Shown here: positions 46,229 to 58,601 of the stretch, in pieces
Layout: each line of letters opens with the position of its first letter
Numbering within the stretch: the stretch's first letter is position 1
NCBI GenBank assembly: GCA_018697195.1
Contig: CM031857.1
Span: forward strand, 63,510,305-63,574,304
DNA from: Certhia americana
Taxonomy: Eukaryota > Chordata > Aves > Passeriformes > Certhiidae
Direction of reading: 5' to 3'
DNA length: 64,000 nt
Notes under the pieces: model-generated
What the model was told of the DNA's origin: nothing
Databases searched by the model: none
What the model saw: only the letters and a program-made list of their open reading frames with translations
Made by a program: the position numbers and the translations under genes

Positions 46229-49200
46229 TCTAATGTCACAAGTCTTCTGTCTTGCCATAACCTTCAATCATGGGCCATCAACCTGCTTACAGTTTTCTTC
46301 TGTCATCTAATATTTATATATTTGTATAGTGGAATTGCCTATATTTGTAAAAGTCCAGATAATAATTTCTCTTTCTTATTGTCTTGTTATGCCAACACAT
46401 ACAATAATCTACTAAGCACTAGTTCTGACTCAATGAGACCTGTGTGTAATTCTTACTTGAATGGACTCTCCAGCAAGTGCTTTATCTGTACCTTGCATAA
46501 ATTTAAACGATGGTGATTGATGAACTGTAAGCCCTCAGTTTCACTAATTTTTTGATTCTCAGTCTTTCCTATTTATTTCAGTCAGGTACGCAAAGATTTA
46601 CCCCTCCCATGGGTTTTCCCAGCTGAAAGGGCCTTGAGGTTTCCTGGAGGCAACTTCACTTTCTATGTCTTACTCTACTCTTTTAAGAAGTGCTTACATT
46701 AAAATACCTGTGATCGTCTTGAGATGAAGTAATGAGTAAGTAATGCTTGAACAGCTTCCTTCAAGAGTGAAGTGACATTATTTAAACTTGAATGTCATTT
46801 ATGGGGAGTACATGTATTTACACTAAGGAAAGCAATTTTATTTCCCCAAAATAATTACCTATTACCATCTATGTATTTCAGAAAAATAAGAATCTAGGAA
46901 ATAAATCTAGCTTCGGATCAAATCAGGCGCTCTTGAAAATGACATCAGTATAATCTAAGTGAGTTATCCATGGACCAGTTTAAACTGTAAAGGCTTTTAT
47001 GTTTCTGAGCTGCAGGTTTTACTTTATGGCAAGTTATTATACTGTAAGTGCACAAGAGACAACATGATGTGATTTCAAAGACTAATCTTGGCAGATGCTC
47101 AGAATTGGCATTACTTGTGAATTCAACAGAAAATGCAGTTTGCTATGCAATGCTATTGTTCATGAACTGCCTTTCATTTTATTGAAAATATGCATATATA
47201 TAACTCAAACACAGTTTTGAAAATGAAAACATGCCAAAAAACTGAACTGTTGCGCCAATTGCAAGCTAAGAGATAATGACAAAGAAAGAAAGAAAGTTGC
47301 TTCAGATGAATGGCAGTAGCAAACAAAGCACTCTTACCTTATTTCATTCTATGTATGAATTAAATGTTTTAAACATTCAATTAGTTCTAACCACATGTTG
47401 TTATGTCATAATACAGCAGACATATAGGTAGATGAGCCACTGTGCATATTACCACAGTGTAGATAAAGCAGTAGGAGATGTGTTATTGGCTACTGTATTT
47501 AATTCATTCTACAAACCGTACATATCAAATAAATAATAATTAATCCACATTGTCAGATAATTTAATTAGCAGTATTCTAAATATTTGCGGCTTTTAAATA
47601 CCGTGTCAACATGGTGCAGTTTGCACGAAGAAAATTATTAATGCCATTATAATTTAAAAGAAGAATTTCCTTATACTACTTGTAGTGGTCTAAATGAAAA
47701 CAATAAATTGAGCTTAACTAAATGAAATAACAATGTCTGATACCATTTTCTAAAATTCTCTTAAGGGTTTAGACCTCAACTACTGAACTGTGTCTCTTGC
47801 ACTACATCACTAAAAATGGGATGATGACCTGATTAGATAGCTTTCTTTGAATTATTTTCAACATTTTATAACAAGCTTGAAGACAATTAAAAATGTCTAA
47901 CAGGGTTCCATAAATCTCCTACCTCCTTTTCTCAAAATAGCTTAAAATGATTGCAATTACAGTGCCTTTTGTACTGGTCATACATTCACTACCCAACAAT
48001 TTCCTGACTAATTTAGTGGAATATTAGTGAAATAATGAACTTCATCCGTAACCACCTCTTACCTCTTGGCTTATAATGGGGAGCTCCTCATTTTTATTTT
48101 TTTTTTTTTTTGCCAATGACAACAGCCTGATGCGTTATGTTTGCTGTTTTAGAGCTTTTAAAATCTGGATTTCAATTTCATTATTTGAATATTTAATTAG
48201 GCTGTTATATATTATTTTAATGTAACAATTTTTTTCACCTGCTTTCAAAGAGGCCAGGCTGATAAAGAGATAGGATGCAGGCAGGTAAATTTAATAAATA
48301 ATCTGAGAGATGTGGACATTTTTAAAGGACTTGGTACTTTCTTTGCTTACTTCACTTTCTAAAATGTGATCAAAATCATGTTCTGTGAAAAACCAAGAAA
48401 ACTCATTTTTCAAAGATATTAATAAATTTCAAAGGCAGAGTGAGCCAGAAAAAACAATATCTTCATTAGAGTTTTATTAACTGAAAAAGCAGAGAAAATT
48501 TGATTTTTAAATTTCTCCAACCTTCAGGCTGTGAAACTATTCTTGTGAATGTTACAGGATCCTTTGTATTGCCACCTCTATGTCAGAGAAGTTTCTTTTG
48601 TCACAATCAGAAAAGTATAAAATAGGGGAGTTAGGTTTGTGAGCAACCTGGAGAGTAGTCAACTAAGATTTAGCCATCAGAAGTGGCTAAAATATGGATG
48701 AACTTCTTTCAGACTGGGAAGAAGCAAAGCAGATGGCAAAGAAAGCAGCATGCAGAACATTTGAGAAGGAGGGTTTAGAAACAAGGGCTGAGATGAAGAT
48801 GATTTTTTTTTTATATTTTATTTTTAAAGTAATGTTGAGGTGTTAAAGCATGATCAAAAAAGGATGTAAAAGAAGAACATTCGTGGTTTACTGTTTAGAT
48901 GGAATAAATTACACAGTCAAAGTAACGATAGAAAGCTTATAGCACCATAAGATTTAATGTTTCTGAAAGCTCAATAAAAGAAGTCAAACATTTCTCAAGG
49001 ACAAATAGGCAGTATTCCAGGTACATGTAAACCACCAAGAAAAACTTCTCTTTTCCAGAGGCAGAAACTGAAGTGACTCAATAACTTTTCTTTTGACTGT
49101 GAGGTTCTGGAGAAAATCCTATAATGAATTAAAAAATAGCTTTGAATAGCTTTTGTTTGTGTGTTTGTTTGTTTGTTTGTTTTTCTCCCATTTTTACCTT

Positions 49201-50639
49201 AAAACTGATAAAATGAAAACTTTTAAGTCTCTTAAAGTTGTAGACATTTCTATGGAATATAAACGTCTATTGCTGCCAGAGTATTAATAATTGTAACTTG
49301 GATAAAATGGAAAGTAGAACTTGGTGATATATGTGACAGTTCTTCCAAGATCACATTAGTGGTGAAGATATTCAGAGGAATTCTAGAACTCACTCTGCAG
49401 TAACCTGAATCAGAACCATAAGGATTTAAGTATAACTTCTGAGAAGTCCACTGTGACATGAAAATAGGAGTAGGATTGAATTCCTGGGTTTTTCACAAAT
49501 AGGTCATTTGGTTTTCAGCAGAAAGCCTAATGGAGAACCAAGCTTTTTACAACTCCTACTAATGACTCCTTTGAAATGGTGAGTGAGCACAAAACTCATT
49601 GGCATCTCCATTTTTAAAAATATCTGGGAGTATTCGTTGCATCTCTTCAGGCTCTACATGTTTTGCCAAATTTTTGACTTAAAAAATATCTGGATAAGGA
49701 CTAAATAAAACCTGCAGAATTTGGCATATAATGAAAGCTTAAAGCAATTAAAGTGAAGACTATATGGAGTAGAATTTTACTTGAATTCTGCCTAAAAAAA
49801 TAAAATTGTGACATTTTTAGATATATTTTATTTGGGTCACAGTGTCTGCAAATCCTTGTGACAGATTATAGCCCAAGGAGAACTGTAACTAGGTAGGAAA
49901 TTATGAACAAACCTTTTCCTTTTGACAGGGGCCGTGTGTGCTGTTTAAGAAAACACCAAATCTCAACCATATTTGTTATTAAGATAGGCTTTTTTCTTTA
50001 CCCCTCAACTTGTTCTATCATTTTTGCTGCCCTAGGTTGAGGTATATAAAGTTTACAAGTCTCTATCTCAGCTGGTTATCGGGTTTTTTGAGACAGTAGA
50101 TTGAAACAAGCTAAGGATGACTCATTGTCCTCTTTTAAATGCCTAAGGGGAGATCACACATCTCTGTGGATACTGATCCTTCTCCACAGACAATGAAAAA
50201 CCCTGAAGTGATTAGCTCAACAATGCATGCCTAGTAGGTGACTAGAAACCAAGGCAGATTAATCCTATCCTTATTTGTTGGCAGTCCCTAGAAGTCTTGA
50301 CATCCCTATATCTCAGTAAATAATTTAAGATAGGAAATTCATTCAATTAACTTCATTTGTCTCTCATTTCTAATCATAAGCAGTCTTTTATATTCTACTC
50401 CTTAAAAAAAAAAAAAAAAAAGGATAATTTGGAAATTGCTTAGTCTATACATGCAATATGACTTTCTGGTGTATAAAACTGTATCAATTAAATTTTATTG
50501 GATATTAAAGTCAATTTTACTATCTTCCTAATATCCTAAAAAAAATTCAGGTGTTTATTTTCCTTGTTCATTTTCTGAATATAAAGTATTTCTGTAGAAT
50601 ATCCTTTGAAGACAAAAAAAAGTGAAGGCAGGTTCACCT
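46229..50639. other. Non-coding AT-rich DNA, no gene seen
   Basis: Simple repeats are (AAAG)n at 47281-47296, (GTTT)n at 49155-49184 and an A run at 50404-50420. The part from about 47400 to 48260 is dense in ATTA/TAAT cores and could be a conserved regulatory element, which cannot be judged from one sequence. Confidence 0.45.
49155..49184. repeat. (GTTT)n microsatellite
   Basis: About six GTTT units with one GT interruption. Confidence 0.9.
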
Positions 50640-50912
50640 GAAACATACGAGTCTTTCACTGTTTATGGGAGTATGAAAGATATTTCAAGATATTTTATTT
50701 CTAACTGTTCTACTCTGGTAGAATATATAATTGGTAGTATATTCAGTTATTTCTCCCAAGTTGAGACTGTTTTGCCTGCAAGGGTTATTGGTAATTCTCC
50801 CTACCATTATCTAGACCCACAGGCCTTCGTTCATCATATTCTCCCCTGTTCAGTTGAAGAGGAGAGTGGCTTTGGTGGGAACCAGTTATCCTGACAGGGT
50901 CAACTCACCACA
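50640..50912 (+). mobile_element. 3' fragment of ERVL-like LTR (same type as 5922-6799)
   Basis: Shares the order of landmarks with the 3' third of the LTR at 5922-6799: an 'attttatttctaactg' stretch, a degraded poly-A-signal region, 'gttgagactgttttgcctgc', 'tctcccctgttcagttgaag', and an end at 'cagggtcaactcaccaca'. The TCAA.CCACCACA-type terminus matches closely. The 5' two thirds are missing, so it is truncated, not a complete solo LTR. The 90-codon plus-strand frame at 50622-50894 lies inside it and is not a gene. Confidence 0.72.
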
Positions 50913-51829
50913 ATATATTACATGCATACATTCATTCATATCTGCTTTCTCCCCTACATGGTTCTTTTTCAATCCCTTTTGCTGCCTGTTGAAATATTAG
51001 GGAAGCTCCACTAAATAATTCCATGAGTTCGTTGAGCTCAATTTCATGAAACTGTGTTCTTCCACACTGGTTGGGAATTTGGCTACTTGCCATGTTATTT
51101 ATTAGAACAGTTTTGATTGATGTCTGATTTTGTTGTTGCCCCAGATATTTTCTTGTCCAGAATTTTTTAGCAGACAAATCATTTTCACCAGAGTAATAAA
51201 ATATATTTAGAAAAACTTTCAAATTAATGAACCTCCACAACTTAAAGTATGAGGTCAAGTAAGTGGCACTGTTTAGTTTGGCAAAATATGTATCAACCTT
51301 AAAATTAAATTAAATGTAACCATTAATGATATATTACATTGTTTTCATTCATTTTTTAAGGGATACACACATCTTGAGGGCCTACTTGTTTATTTGCAAA
51401 TGAAATATTAGTATTGAACTCTATGGTATTTTAAGTGGCTTTTGCAGGTATTGTCAGCATCAGTCTAATTCCTGAGATCTGATGCTGTGATACTGTGTTC
51501 CGTATTTCCTCTGGTGTTTTGATAAATGTAAAGGGAGTACTGCAGAGAAAAAGTACAGTAATTGCTCAGGAAGAAAAGAAAATGTGACTATGTAGATGGT
51601 CAATGTGTTTATATTGTACTGTAAGTCAGCAGTGTTTCTGTGTCAAAGATCAACTCAGTGACATGCCTATATGGAATTGCTTTAAAGCCACTGCAATTCC
51701 ACTTTGTTTTGTTTTGGGCTTTTATCCTTTGAAACACTTGATGGCCAGTCATTTTGATATTTAATTTGTTTTATTTTATTTGTACTTTTATTGACACTTT
51801 GCATGGATGAATGTTATGACCAAAATAGC
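50913..51829. other. Non-coding DNA with an unassigned minus-strand open frame
   Basis: A 108-codon minus-strand frame (50932-51258) contains 'ELNELMELFSGASLIFQQAA'. I recognise no family. It begins just past an LTR end, so a viral or transposon origin is conceivable but unproven. The remainder is ordinary AT-rich DNA. Confidence 0.35.
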
Positions 51830-52199
51830 TGTTGATGTGGTGATGGTAAAGAGAAGCAGGAAGGGCCTTTTTATGGGTTCCACAGAGATATTTATTCCAG
51901 CCACACATGCAGACAGTCCAGGGTCAAAAGCCAGGCTCATGGGAAGGGTCCAGATTCATATATATGGGTGCTGGGGGCTGGGAGAGCATCAGGCACCAAT
52001 TGGCAGGGGGCATGGGGCAGTACAAAGCTGGGATTGGGGTATGGGAGCCAATGGGGAAATTGGCAGGGAGTAACTGAGGGACACAGGGATGGAGAGGGGA
52101 TTAACAGGGCTGATTGAGGGAGCAGAACAGGGTACATTGGCATAACAGAACAGGGTATAACATTTTTCTGTGGGAGAAGCCTCTTATTTCTCCTTAACA
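51830..52199 (-). mobile_element. Endogenous retrovirus solo LTR, 370 bp, antisense
   Basis: On the plus strand it runs from TGTTGATGTGG to CTCCTTAACA; on the minus strand it opens TGTTAAGGAG and ends CATCAACA, so the TGTTRA termini are inverted repeats. On the minus strand a TATA-like element (TATATATGAA, about 51957-51966) lies some 60 bp upstream of an AATAAA (plus-strand TTTATT at 51891-51896), the spacing of a short R region. The U3 part carries a doubled 'cagaacagggta' (52122 and 52146). Flanks are AATAGC and TAGGCA, which do not match, so the target duplication is decayed or one end is off. No viral genes adjoin. The class is undetermined. Confidence 0.8.
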
Positions 52200-52261
52200 T
52201 AGGCAAAGCCTCTCCACAGATGAAGGGAATTTTAATTAAAGTACTTAAGGAGTTCTAATCA

Positions 52262-52490
52262 GCTCTGATGAGTAAAAAGTAAGACAACGGTAGGGCTTGA
52301 AGGGACATCAGAAACCATTTGCTATTCAATCCAATTCTGTATTGAAATAGGAGCAGGTGCACTGCTGCTGTCTCTGACACAAATCTTTCTAGGTTGTTCT
52401 GCAATGACAGGGATTGTGCAGTGTCCCTAAGAACATTGTTCCAGTGTTTTACAATACCCATATGGCAGTAAAATTTATATTAGAAAAATG
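52262..52490 (-). mobile_element. Old CR1 LINE 3' end, antisense, diverged
   Basis: 'gggcttgaagggacatcaga' and 'tgctattcaatccaattctg' followed by 'gttccagtgttttacaatac' and 'atggcagtaaaattta' fit the layout of a CR1 subfamily tail (GG.TTGAAGGGACCTC...CA.TCCAA...TTCCAGTG.TTCAC.A). The divergence is high compared with the other copies. Confidence 0.6.
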
Positions 52491-54870
52491 TCATCAATGA
52501 AAAGGATATAGAACATGAAAGCTCTTTCAAGGGGCAAAGTAACTTTGCCCAGTGGATATTCTATAGTTTCAACCGTAAAGGAAAAAGAAAAAAAAAAAAC
52601 AAAAAAACCTCAAAAACCTCCAAACCCCCTCCTTCACACCTTTATTGAAATGAGATATATAAAGAAATATACAATAAAATGTAACTCTGCAGGAGATGAC
52701 TTTGCAAGGAAGACAAGACAAATACATGCAATTGTACTCTATTTGGCCAGAAATAGTGAAGTTAAGTTCTTAGAACTAATTTTTCATCTGAAATATCATC
52801 CTTATAACTGCAGAGTGCCTCCTAAAAGCAGAGACACTGATTCAGTGTTGAATCAGAGGAGAAAATACTGCCTACTAAATCAATGGTACTATTTCTTGTA
52901 CCATCTAGCTTTTTCTTGGAAGCTTTCCACTTGAGCTGACCTCAACCTTTCTAAGCAACAAACACCAGTTAAGGTATCAGTAATGCCAATATAAATAGAA
53001 GCCTTGTGAACATAAATTCACATAAAGTATGATCATTAACTGCAATTAATTATTTATTAATGATTATCAATATTGTAATTCATTATCCACAGAAATGTTT
53101 GGAAATAATTGTTAATTACTTACTTCTGTGGATTTGAGATAAAATTCAAAATAAATGTAGAGCAGCTTTCCTTCTTGCATCTCTTTTTGACAGGTATGAG
53201 GCACAGTATTGAAGATGACAGATGACTGACTAGTTGGCCTGAAGATTTGGAACAGATCCAGAAACACTATGGTGGTTTCTAAAATAAGCAGGGTTGAAAT
53301 TCTGTTGCTTAAATTTAAGAGGTCATGCAAACTATCTAAATTATAGTGTCTTCACAAAAGGTTTAGAAAAATGCTGTGAATTCAAAATATTAAGTATTTA
53401 AAAGTGAGAGTTTGGTGTTGGAGCCAAATCCTATCAAGTCCGAGAGTTGTATCTGAACTAGAATTTAGGTCAGCTATTTCCTTGTAAAAGAAATAGGAAG
53501 AGGTCAGCTCTTCTCATTTTTTCATTGTCTTGATGTTTTCTCTCCAGTTATGTTCTACTTAGGTTTCCAGTTTTCTGGAAAAAGCTTTGCCGGTTGATGC
53601 CAGTGTTAACTGCCTAACATTTAAAGAACGCTGTGATTTTAACTATAGTGTAATTTCTTCTTGACTAGTAGAGTTCTCTAGCAATCAGATGTACTCAGAA
53701 GATTTAACATAGTGGAAGTCTGCCCTATGTAACTTTGACATGCATTAGAGACAGATTTTAAAAGCACATTTGCAACCCTTTGAATGATGTTAAGAAATAT
53801 AAATTTTGGGAGATAGAAAACCAAACTACCTTCAAATGTCACTCTAGCTGGATTAAAAGGAATGGTAATGTTCCATAGTTACTCTATAATTGATACTGGA
53901 TGACCTAGATTCCCTGTCTATAATGTCATACTGATGGATAGTCTTTTTTTTTTTTTCCCCAGATTTTCGCTATTGCCTGATTTATATGAGAATAACTACT
54001 CTTGGCAATTTTTTTTTTTCTATTTTTCTAATATTCATACAGTTACTTAAATATAAAAATCACCTATTAAAACTGAATGCCAATTCAAGTTGTTTATGGA
54101 ACTTGCAGTTCTACTCATTTCAATGGGTTATTAATGATAGTTTAACATTTAAAATATTGATTCAAGCTTTTAAAATACTTTAATAGGAGACAATGTTTTT
54201 TGTATATTAATGTCTTATACCTTTTCTAAACTTTGGGATATTGAAAGTAAGTGCTGATACTGAGGAAGATCATTTTTTCTCTAAAAAATATGTTTCTGTA
54301 TGCGCTTTGAAAGAACATAAATATATAGAGCATCCTTTATTTTCCTTGACATTGCACGGTTCATATGTCTTTTTAACAGAGAGTATAAATAAACATATCA
54401 TAAATTTGAATGCACTTTAACTTGAAATTTTGTGATATTTGAACACAGATTTCTGATGTATCGTGTGTTCAGTTTATATATTAGACATCCCCTGTCACTA
54501 TGAAACTTACCTACTGATGTAATAATAAAGTATGGACAAAATTTACTGTAGGGAGTCAAGGAGATTAAATTTACCTTTTGAATCAATACAAAGACATTTT
54601 CAGTTTCACAATATTTAAACAAGAATACCAGTATCTCTTTGACTACTGTTATGCATTGCGAAGGCCACAGAGGCTGAAACATATACTAGAAATACTGAGT
54701 CAGATTTTCTAGCCTAAAGATTAGAGCCCACACTGAAGCTTTTCAATACTGCACTAACAGGATTGCTGGACACCCACAAAATGTTTTTTTAAAATCTCAA
54801 ATAGCAGAGCAATCCCCAGTTCTGCCTTTCCTTTCAATTTTTCCACTGTTATCTCTTCATGTGTGGAAGT

Positions 54871-54916
54871 CCTCAGTTGCCACAGTTGCCAAACCTCAGT
54901 TGCCACAGTTACTACC
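54871..54916. repeat. 23-bp tandem duplication
   Basis: 'cctcagttgccacagttgcc' plus AAA is followed by 'cctcagttgccacagttact' plus ACC. The first 17 bases are identical. Confidence 0.85.
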
Positions 54917-57799
54917 ATGACTTGAGAATAGGTAGTCTCTCCAACAGCTTCCAATTTTGAGTGCTCTGTTTAAGAATGTACCTATTCAGGACCTTGTGGA
55001 ATAAGACAGAATCTGCTCTTCTAGGTCTGCTGACCTAGGCACCCTTAATCTAAGAGAAATAAAATAATCTAGAGTTTTGATAGAGTGTTCTGTTGCTTTA
55101 GGCTGCTCTGTCTGCCATAGATATTCTAATGTCAGTATTGTGATTTTACAATTGTCACACATAGTTTTATTTGTTGTTGTTTATGCTAGAAAGATGGAAC
55201 TGATTTTCTAGAACAGCATACCGTGTTCACAACTCCGAAGCAAAATTTACATTATGGACACATTTTTTCTTCAGATTTACATTTTTCTCTTAATGATACT
55301 ATTACTCTACTTATTGATAAGGAGCATTTTAGGAATGAACTGTACTTAACAAAGTGTAACAATATGTTTGTGAAGTTTCCCCACTTTTTCACATATGGCA
55401 ATTGGGTATGAAAAAAGTCTTCATAAGATCAATCTTTTGATGCATGACATTTGTCGTCCACTTTCCATCTTACATGGCAGTGAGTATAGTTTTGGCAGTT
55501 TAAACATAATGTATGCTGTTTCAGATTTATAATTCATTGATACTAGAGTTTATGTTGGAAAAGACTCAACAGAAGGAATTTTCCCTCTGGATATCATACT
55601 AAAAATGAAGATAATTTCAAAGAAATGAGAAAACATGCTATTTTCTTCAATGCCCCAGCATTTATATCAATACTTTTTTTTTTTGTGTTGGACTCTCATA
55701 GTAAGCCCTTATAAATTATAGGTTCATAATGCCCTCTCTTTGTTGATGAGATAATGTAATTTCAGTTTCCATTTTTATCCTGTAAATTTAGACCTGTTTT
55801 TTAAAAACCTAAATCATAATTTGGCTTATATTGCTCAGTTGAGTTTACCTATTCTAGCCTTATTTTAAAGAACTTTATTTTCTAATTTCATTTGATAATT
55901 TTGGTCTTCAAATTATGGATCACTTGGATTATTCCCTCCAAGGATGAACAATTATTACTTGCTACATAAATCTTAGTGCATGGGTTTGTGCCTTCTATGT
56001 TCCTTTGGGGGTTTGTTCCTTCTAAATTCCTTTTAAGACTGAATCTGTTATAAAGCTGGAGGAAAAAAGGCCAGCTCAATGAGGCTTCAGGCTTCTTTTC
56101 AGTTTGCTTCATTCACTAAGACAGGACAAGACTGTAGAGACCATACTTTTGTTTCAGAGTACTGTAAGAGCATTTGGATTTATATATGTAGTATAAATTA
56201 TATATCTTTACCTTTTCTTTTGAAGCTATGTAAAAATTAGGCACTTTTACTTTGAGCTGAAACTGTGATTTATGATGCCGAGGTAATGCACCAGAAGTGT
56301 TTTCACAATCAAAGCGGAACAAACACCTCACAAGGAATCTAGAAAGAACAATGTAGAAGCAAATCTCTTCCTATCTTACCAGAGAAAATAGATGCCTTTG
56401 TAAGAATTTTTAGAGAAGATTAATACTGAGCAGGAAGCTGAAGACCATGCCAGAATTTAGGGCTATACATGTGATGGCTCAGGATGGATGGAGGGGTGGA
56501 AGGGATCCTTGCATCTCTTTTAACCACAGGGGCCATACAGCTTTATGTCTTGCTATGTGTCTGATGTAATCTGAAAATATTGGATCTCTTTGTGGAAGAA
56601 GGAAAGGAATAAATTTCTGACATTTTGAGGCCACTTGTCACGAGAAGAAAAAAGGTACAGAATTGCTTTAGGAGACAACTCTCTGGGGAGACCAAAGGAT
56701 GTGTATTCTCTATGTATCCTTTGCTTGCGTGTCCACCTTTTTTACTTCCACTTTCACACTGAAAGTTACAGAGCACACTTACCTATTTCCCTGTAGAAAA
56801 AAGTGTAATACATTTATGTGCATCATGTGCATGTGCTCACACAATTTTTCCCTCTCATTTCTATCTTTACTCTCCAATAAACACTTGTACTCTAATTTGA
56901 CTTCAATGGGCTTCCCACTTATTTTCTCTGATTCATCCATATAATTTTCATTTTGCCAGAAAAGCAAAAGACAAGGATCTCCATCAGAAGGAAGTGGAAT
57001 ATATCTCATTCAGAGTTATCAAATTGTATAAAATGTCATCTCACTGTGATTTGAGTCTGTACTGGTAGCTGTGATCCATCTAGGTCAAACCAGTTGGCTT
57101 CATCCAGAATAAAAATATCTTTGATAGTTGGTTTTTAATTTAGGATCTTATCCACGTCAAAGACAGGATTATTTAATCACTCATTCTCCATCCTGATTAT
57201 TAGTTGTCTCACAGAGTAGTTATTCACCAGGTCATGAATCTGAGGAGTGTTTTACTCCAGTCTCACATTCCTGATTCTTCTTTGTGTATGCATTTTGAAA
57301 AATACTGTGTCAGTCCCCATGATCCTGAGCATACTTTTTGCTTTTCATCACAAAATTTGTAAGTGTTACAAATGCAAATTTTCTATCTGAGACCTTTCAT
57401 TGTCAGGTACAGTAGGGTTGGTTTTGAGAAAGTTTAATACTTTTGTTTGTGCTCTTTCTCTGCAACTCCAAAATTTTGGAAAACTAACATTTTAAGAATG
57501 TGAGTCATCTGACGAAATATGGATGTCTAATCTAGGATGAAACCAACTGTTCTCTAAAAGTTAATCCTTCTCTTTCAATTGAACACAAAAAGAACTGAAG
57601 ATGTCAAGTTCAAATATACATATTTATCGTGTAAGCATTCACATTCAGCCAGATGAATTCAGAGTTGTGGAGACTGTCTACATTTAAGAAAGTGATTTAG
57701 ATTTTGTACTGTCAAATATCATTTGACTCCCACAGATATGTGAAATCAGTAGGCACTTCCCCTTTGCAATGCTACAGCATTATTAGTTATTTCTTTGCT

Positions 57800-57824
57800 A
57801 AATAAATAAATAAATAAATAAATA
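57800..57824. repeat. (AAAT)n microsatellite
   Basis: Six AAAT units in succession, ending before 'agtagaaattcc'. Confidence 0.92.
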
Positions 57825-58109
57825 GTAGAAATTCCAGAAACAAAGGTGGAAAACCTATGTCTTACTTTGCCAAAGTCAGTTGTTAATCAAGAGGAAAGGA
57901 ACCAGTCACCTTTCTTTTCTGACTCATCCCTTCTTGATTACAGTATTGTCCAGTTTTAATGTGATGGTAAGAGAACTTTAAACCAGCAGAAAGCTGAAAA
58001 TGCAGAAAAATAATTAGTTCTTCATCTAACATATATTTAAACTGTCAGATTTATTACCACAAAATACTGCGAAGGCCAAAATTATAAATTGATTCAAATA
58101 CATAAAATT

Positions 58110-58134
58110 AAAAAAAAAAAAAAAAAAAAAAAAA
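58110..58134. repeat. Poly(A) run, 25 nt
   Basis: A25 followed by 'taaatgg'. It lies about 120 bases upstream of the LTR's target duplication, with no element body before it. Confidence 0.9.
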
Positions 58135-58254
58135 TAAATGGATTCAAGCAAAGCTTAGCCACATTCACAAATCTGAAATTCATTAAAGGCTATTAGACAC
58201 AGTGAGGTGGATATTGTGCTAATGATGTGGGCAATTGAAGCTCTGAAATCTCAG

Positions 58255-58260
58255 AACTGT
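58255..58260. repeat. Target-site duplication, left copy (AACTGT)
   Basis: Identical to 58596-58601 and directly outside the 5' TG of the LTR. Confidence 0.9.
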
Positions 58261-58595
58261 TGTTGCATCCCTTTTGGGAATGTTCTCCCCCCAAAGCCCC
58301 TCCCCCAGAAACTGTAACCTGGCCAGAGTTACCCGCCCCCTGGTCTCCTGACCTATGGCTGTCAGCCAGGTAACCTGACCCCGACCCCAAAGGTGATAAA
58401 AAGCCCTCTCCCCCCATGTGACCGCTCTCTTGCCTCCGGATCTCCTTCATGGAATAAAGGCCTTGGAATACATCCTGGGGTAAGGAGCCTCTTTTGTAAC
58501 TCTCTCTACCCTATTTTTTAGTTCCCCTCTTCCAATACTCCCCCTAAATCTGAGCTGGCAGCTTGGGGGGGAGTGGAGGAACAGGGGAATCTACA
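58261..58595 (+). mobile_element. Endogenous retrovirus solo LTR, 335 bp, with perfect 6-bp target duplication
   Basis: Starts TGTTGCATCCC and ends GGAATCTACA, with AACTGT on both sides. A six-base duplication is usual for class II (beta-retrovirus-like, ERVK) integrases. In the expected order, the TATA-like 'gataaaaagccc' lies at about 58395 and AATAAA at 58453-58458, followed by a T/C-rich U5. The U3 is C-rich and retains several CpGs, which decay quickly in bird DNA, so the insertion looks comparatively recent among those in this window. No gag, pol or primer-binding site follows the right end, so recombination between the two LTRs probably removed the provirus. The 85-codon minus-strand frame inside it is incidental. 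Confidence 0.92.
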
Positions 58596-58601
58596 AACTG
58601 T
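58596..58601. repeat. Target-site duplication, right copy (AACTGT)
   Basis: All six bases match the left copy, immediately after the LTR's terminal CA. Confidence 0.9.

Larger units (their letters stand above)
52491..58254. other. Non-coding AT-rich DNA, no gene seen
   Basis: Nearly 6 kb of unique DNA. It holds an A/C-rich patch at 52586-52632, a 23-bp tandem pair at 54871-54916, (AAAT)n at 57800-57824 and an A25 run at 58110-58134. A possible CR1 tail remnant around 56487-56530 ('ggggtggaagggatccttgc') is too short to call. No coding frame is credible. Confidence 0.5.

Noticed and set aside
56487..56530. Possible CR1 tail ('ggggtggaagggatcc')
   Set aside because: Too short and diverged to separate from chance.
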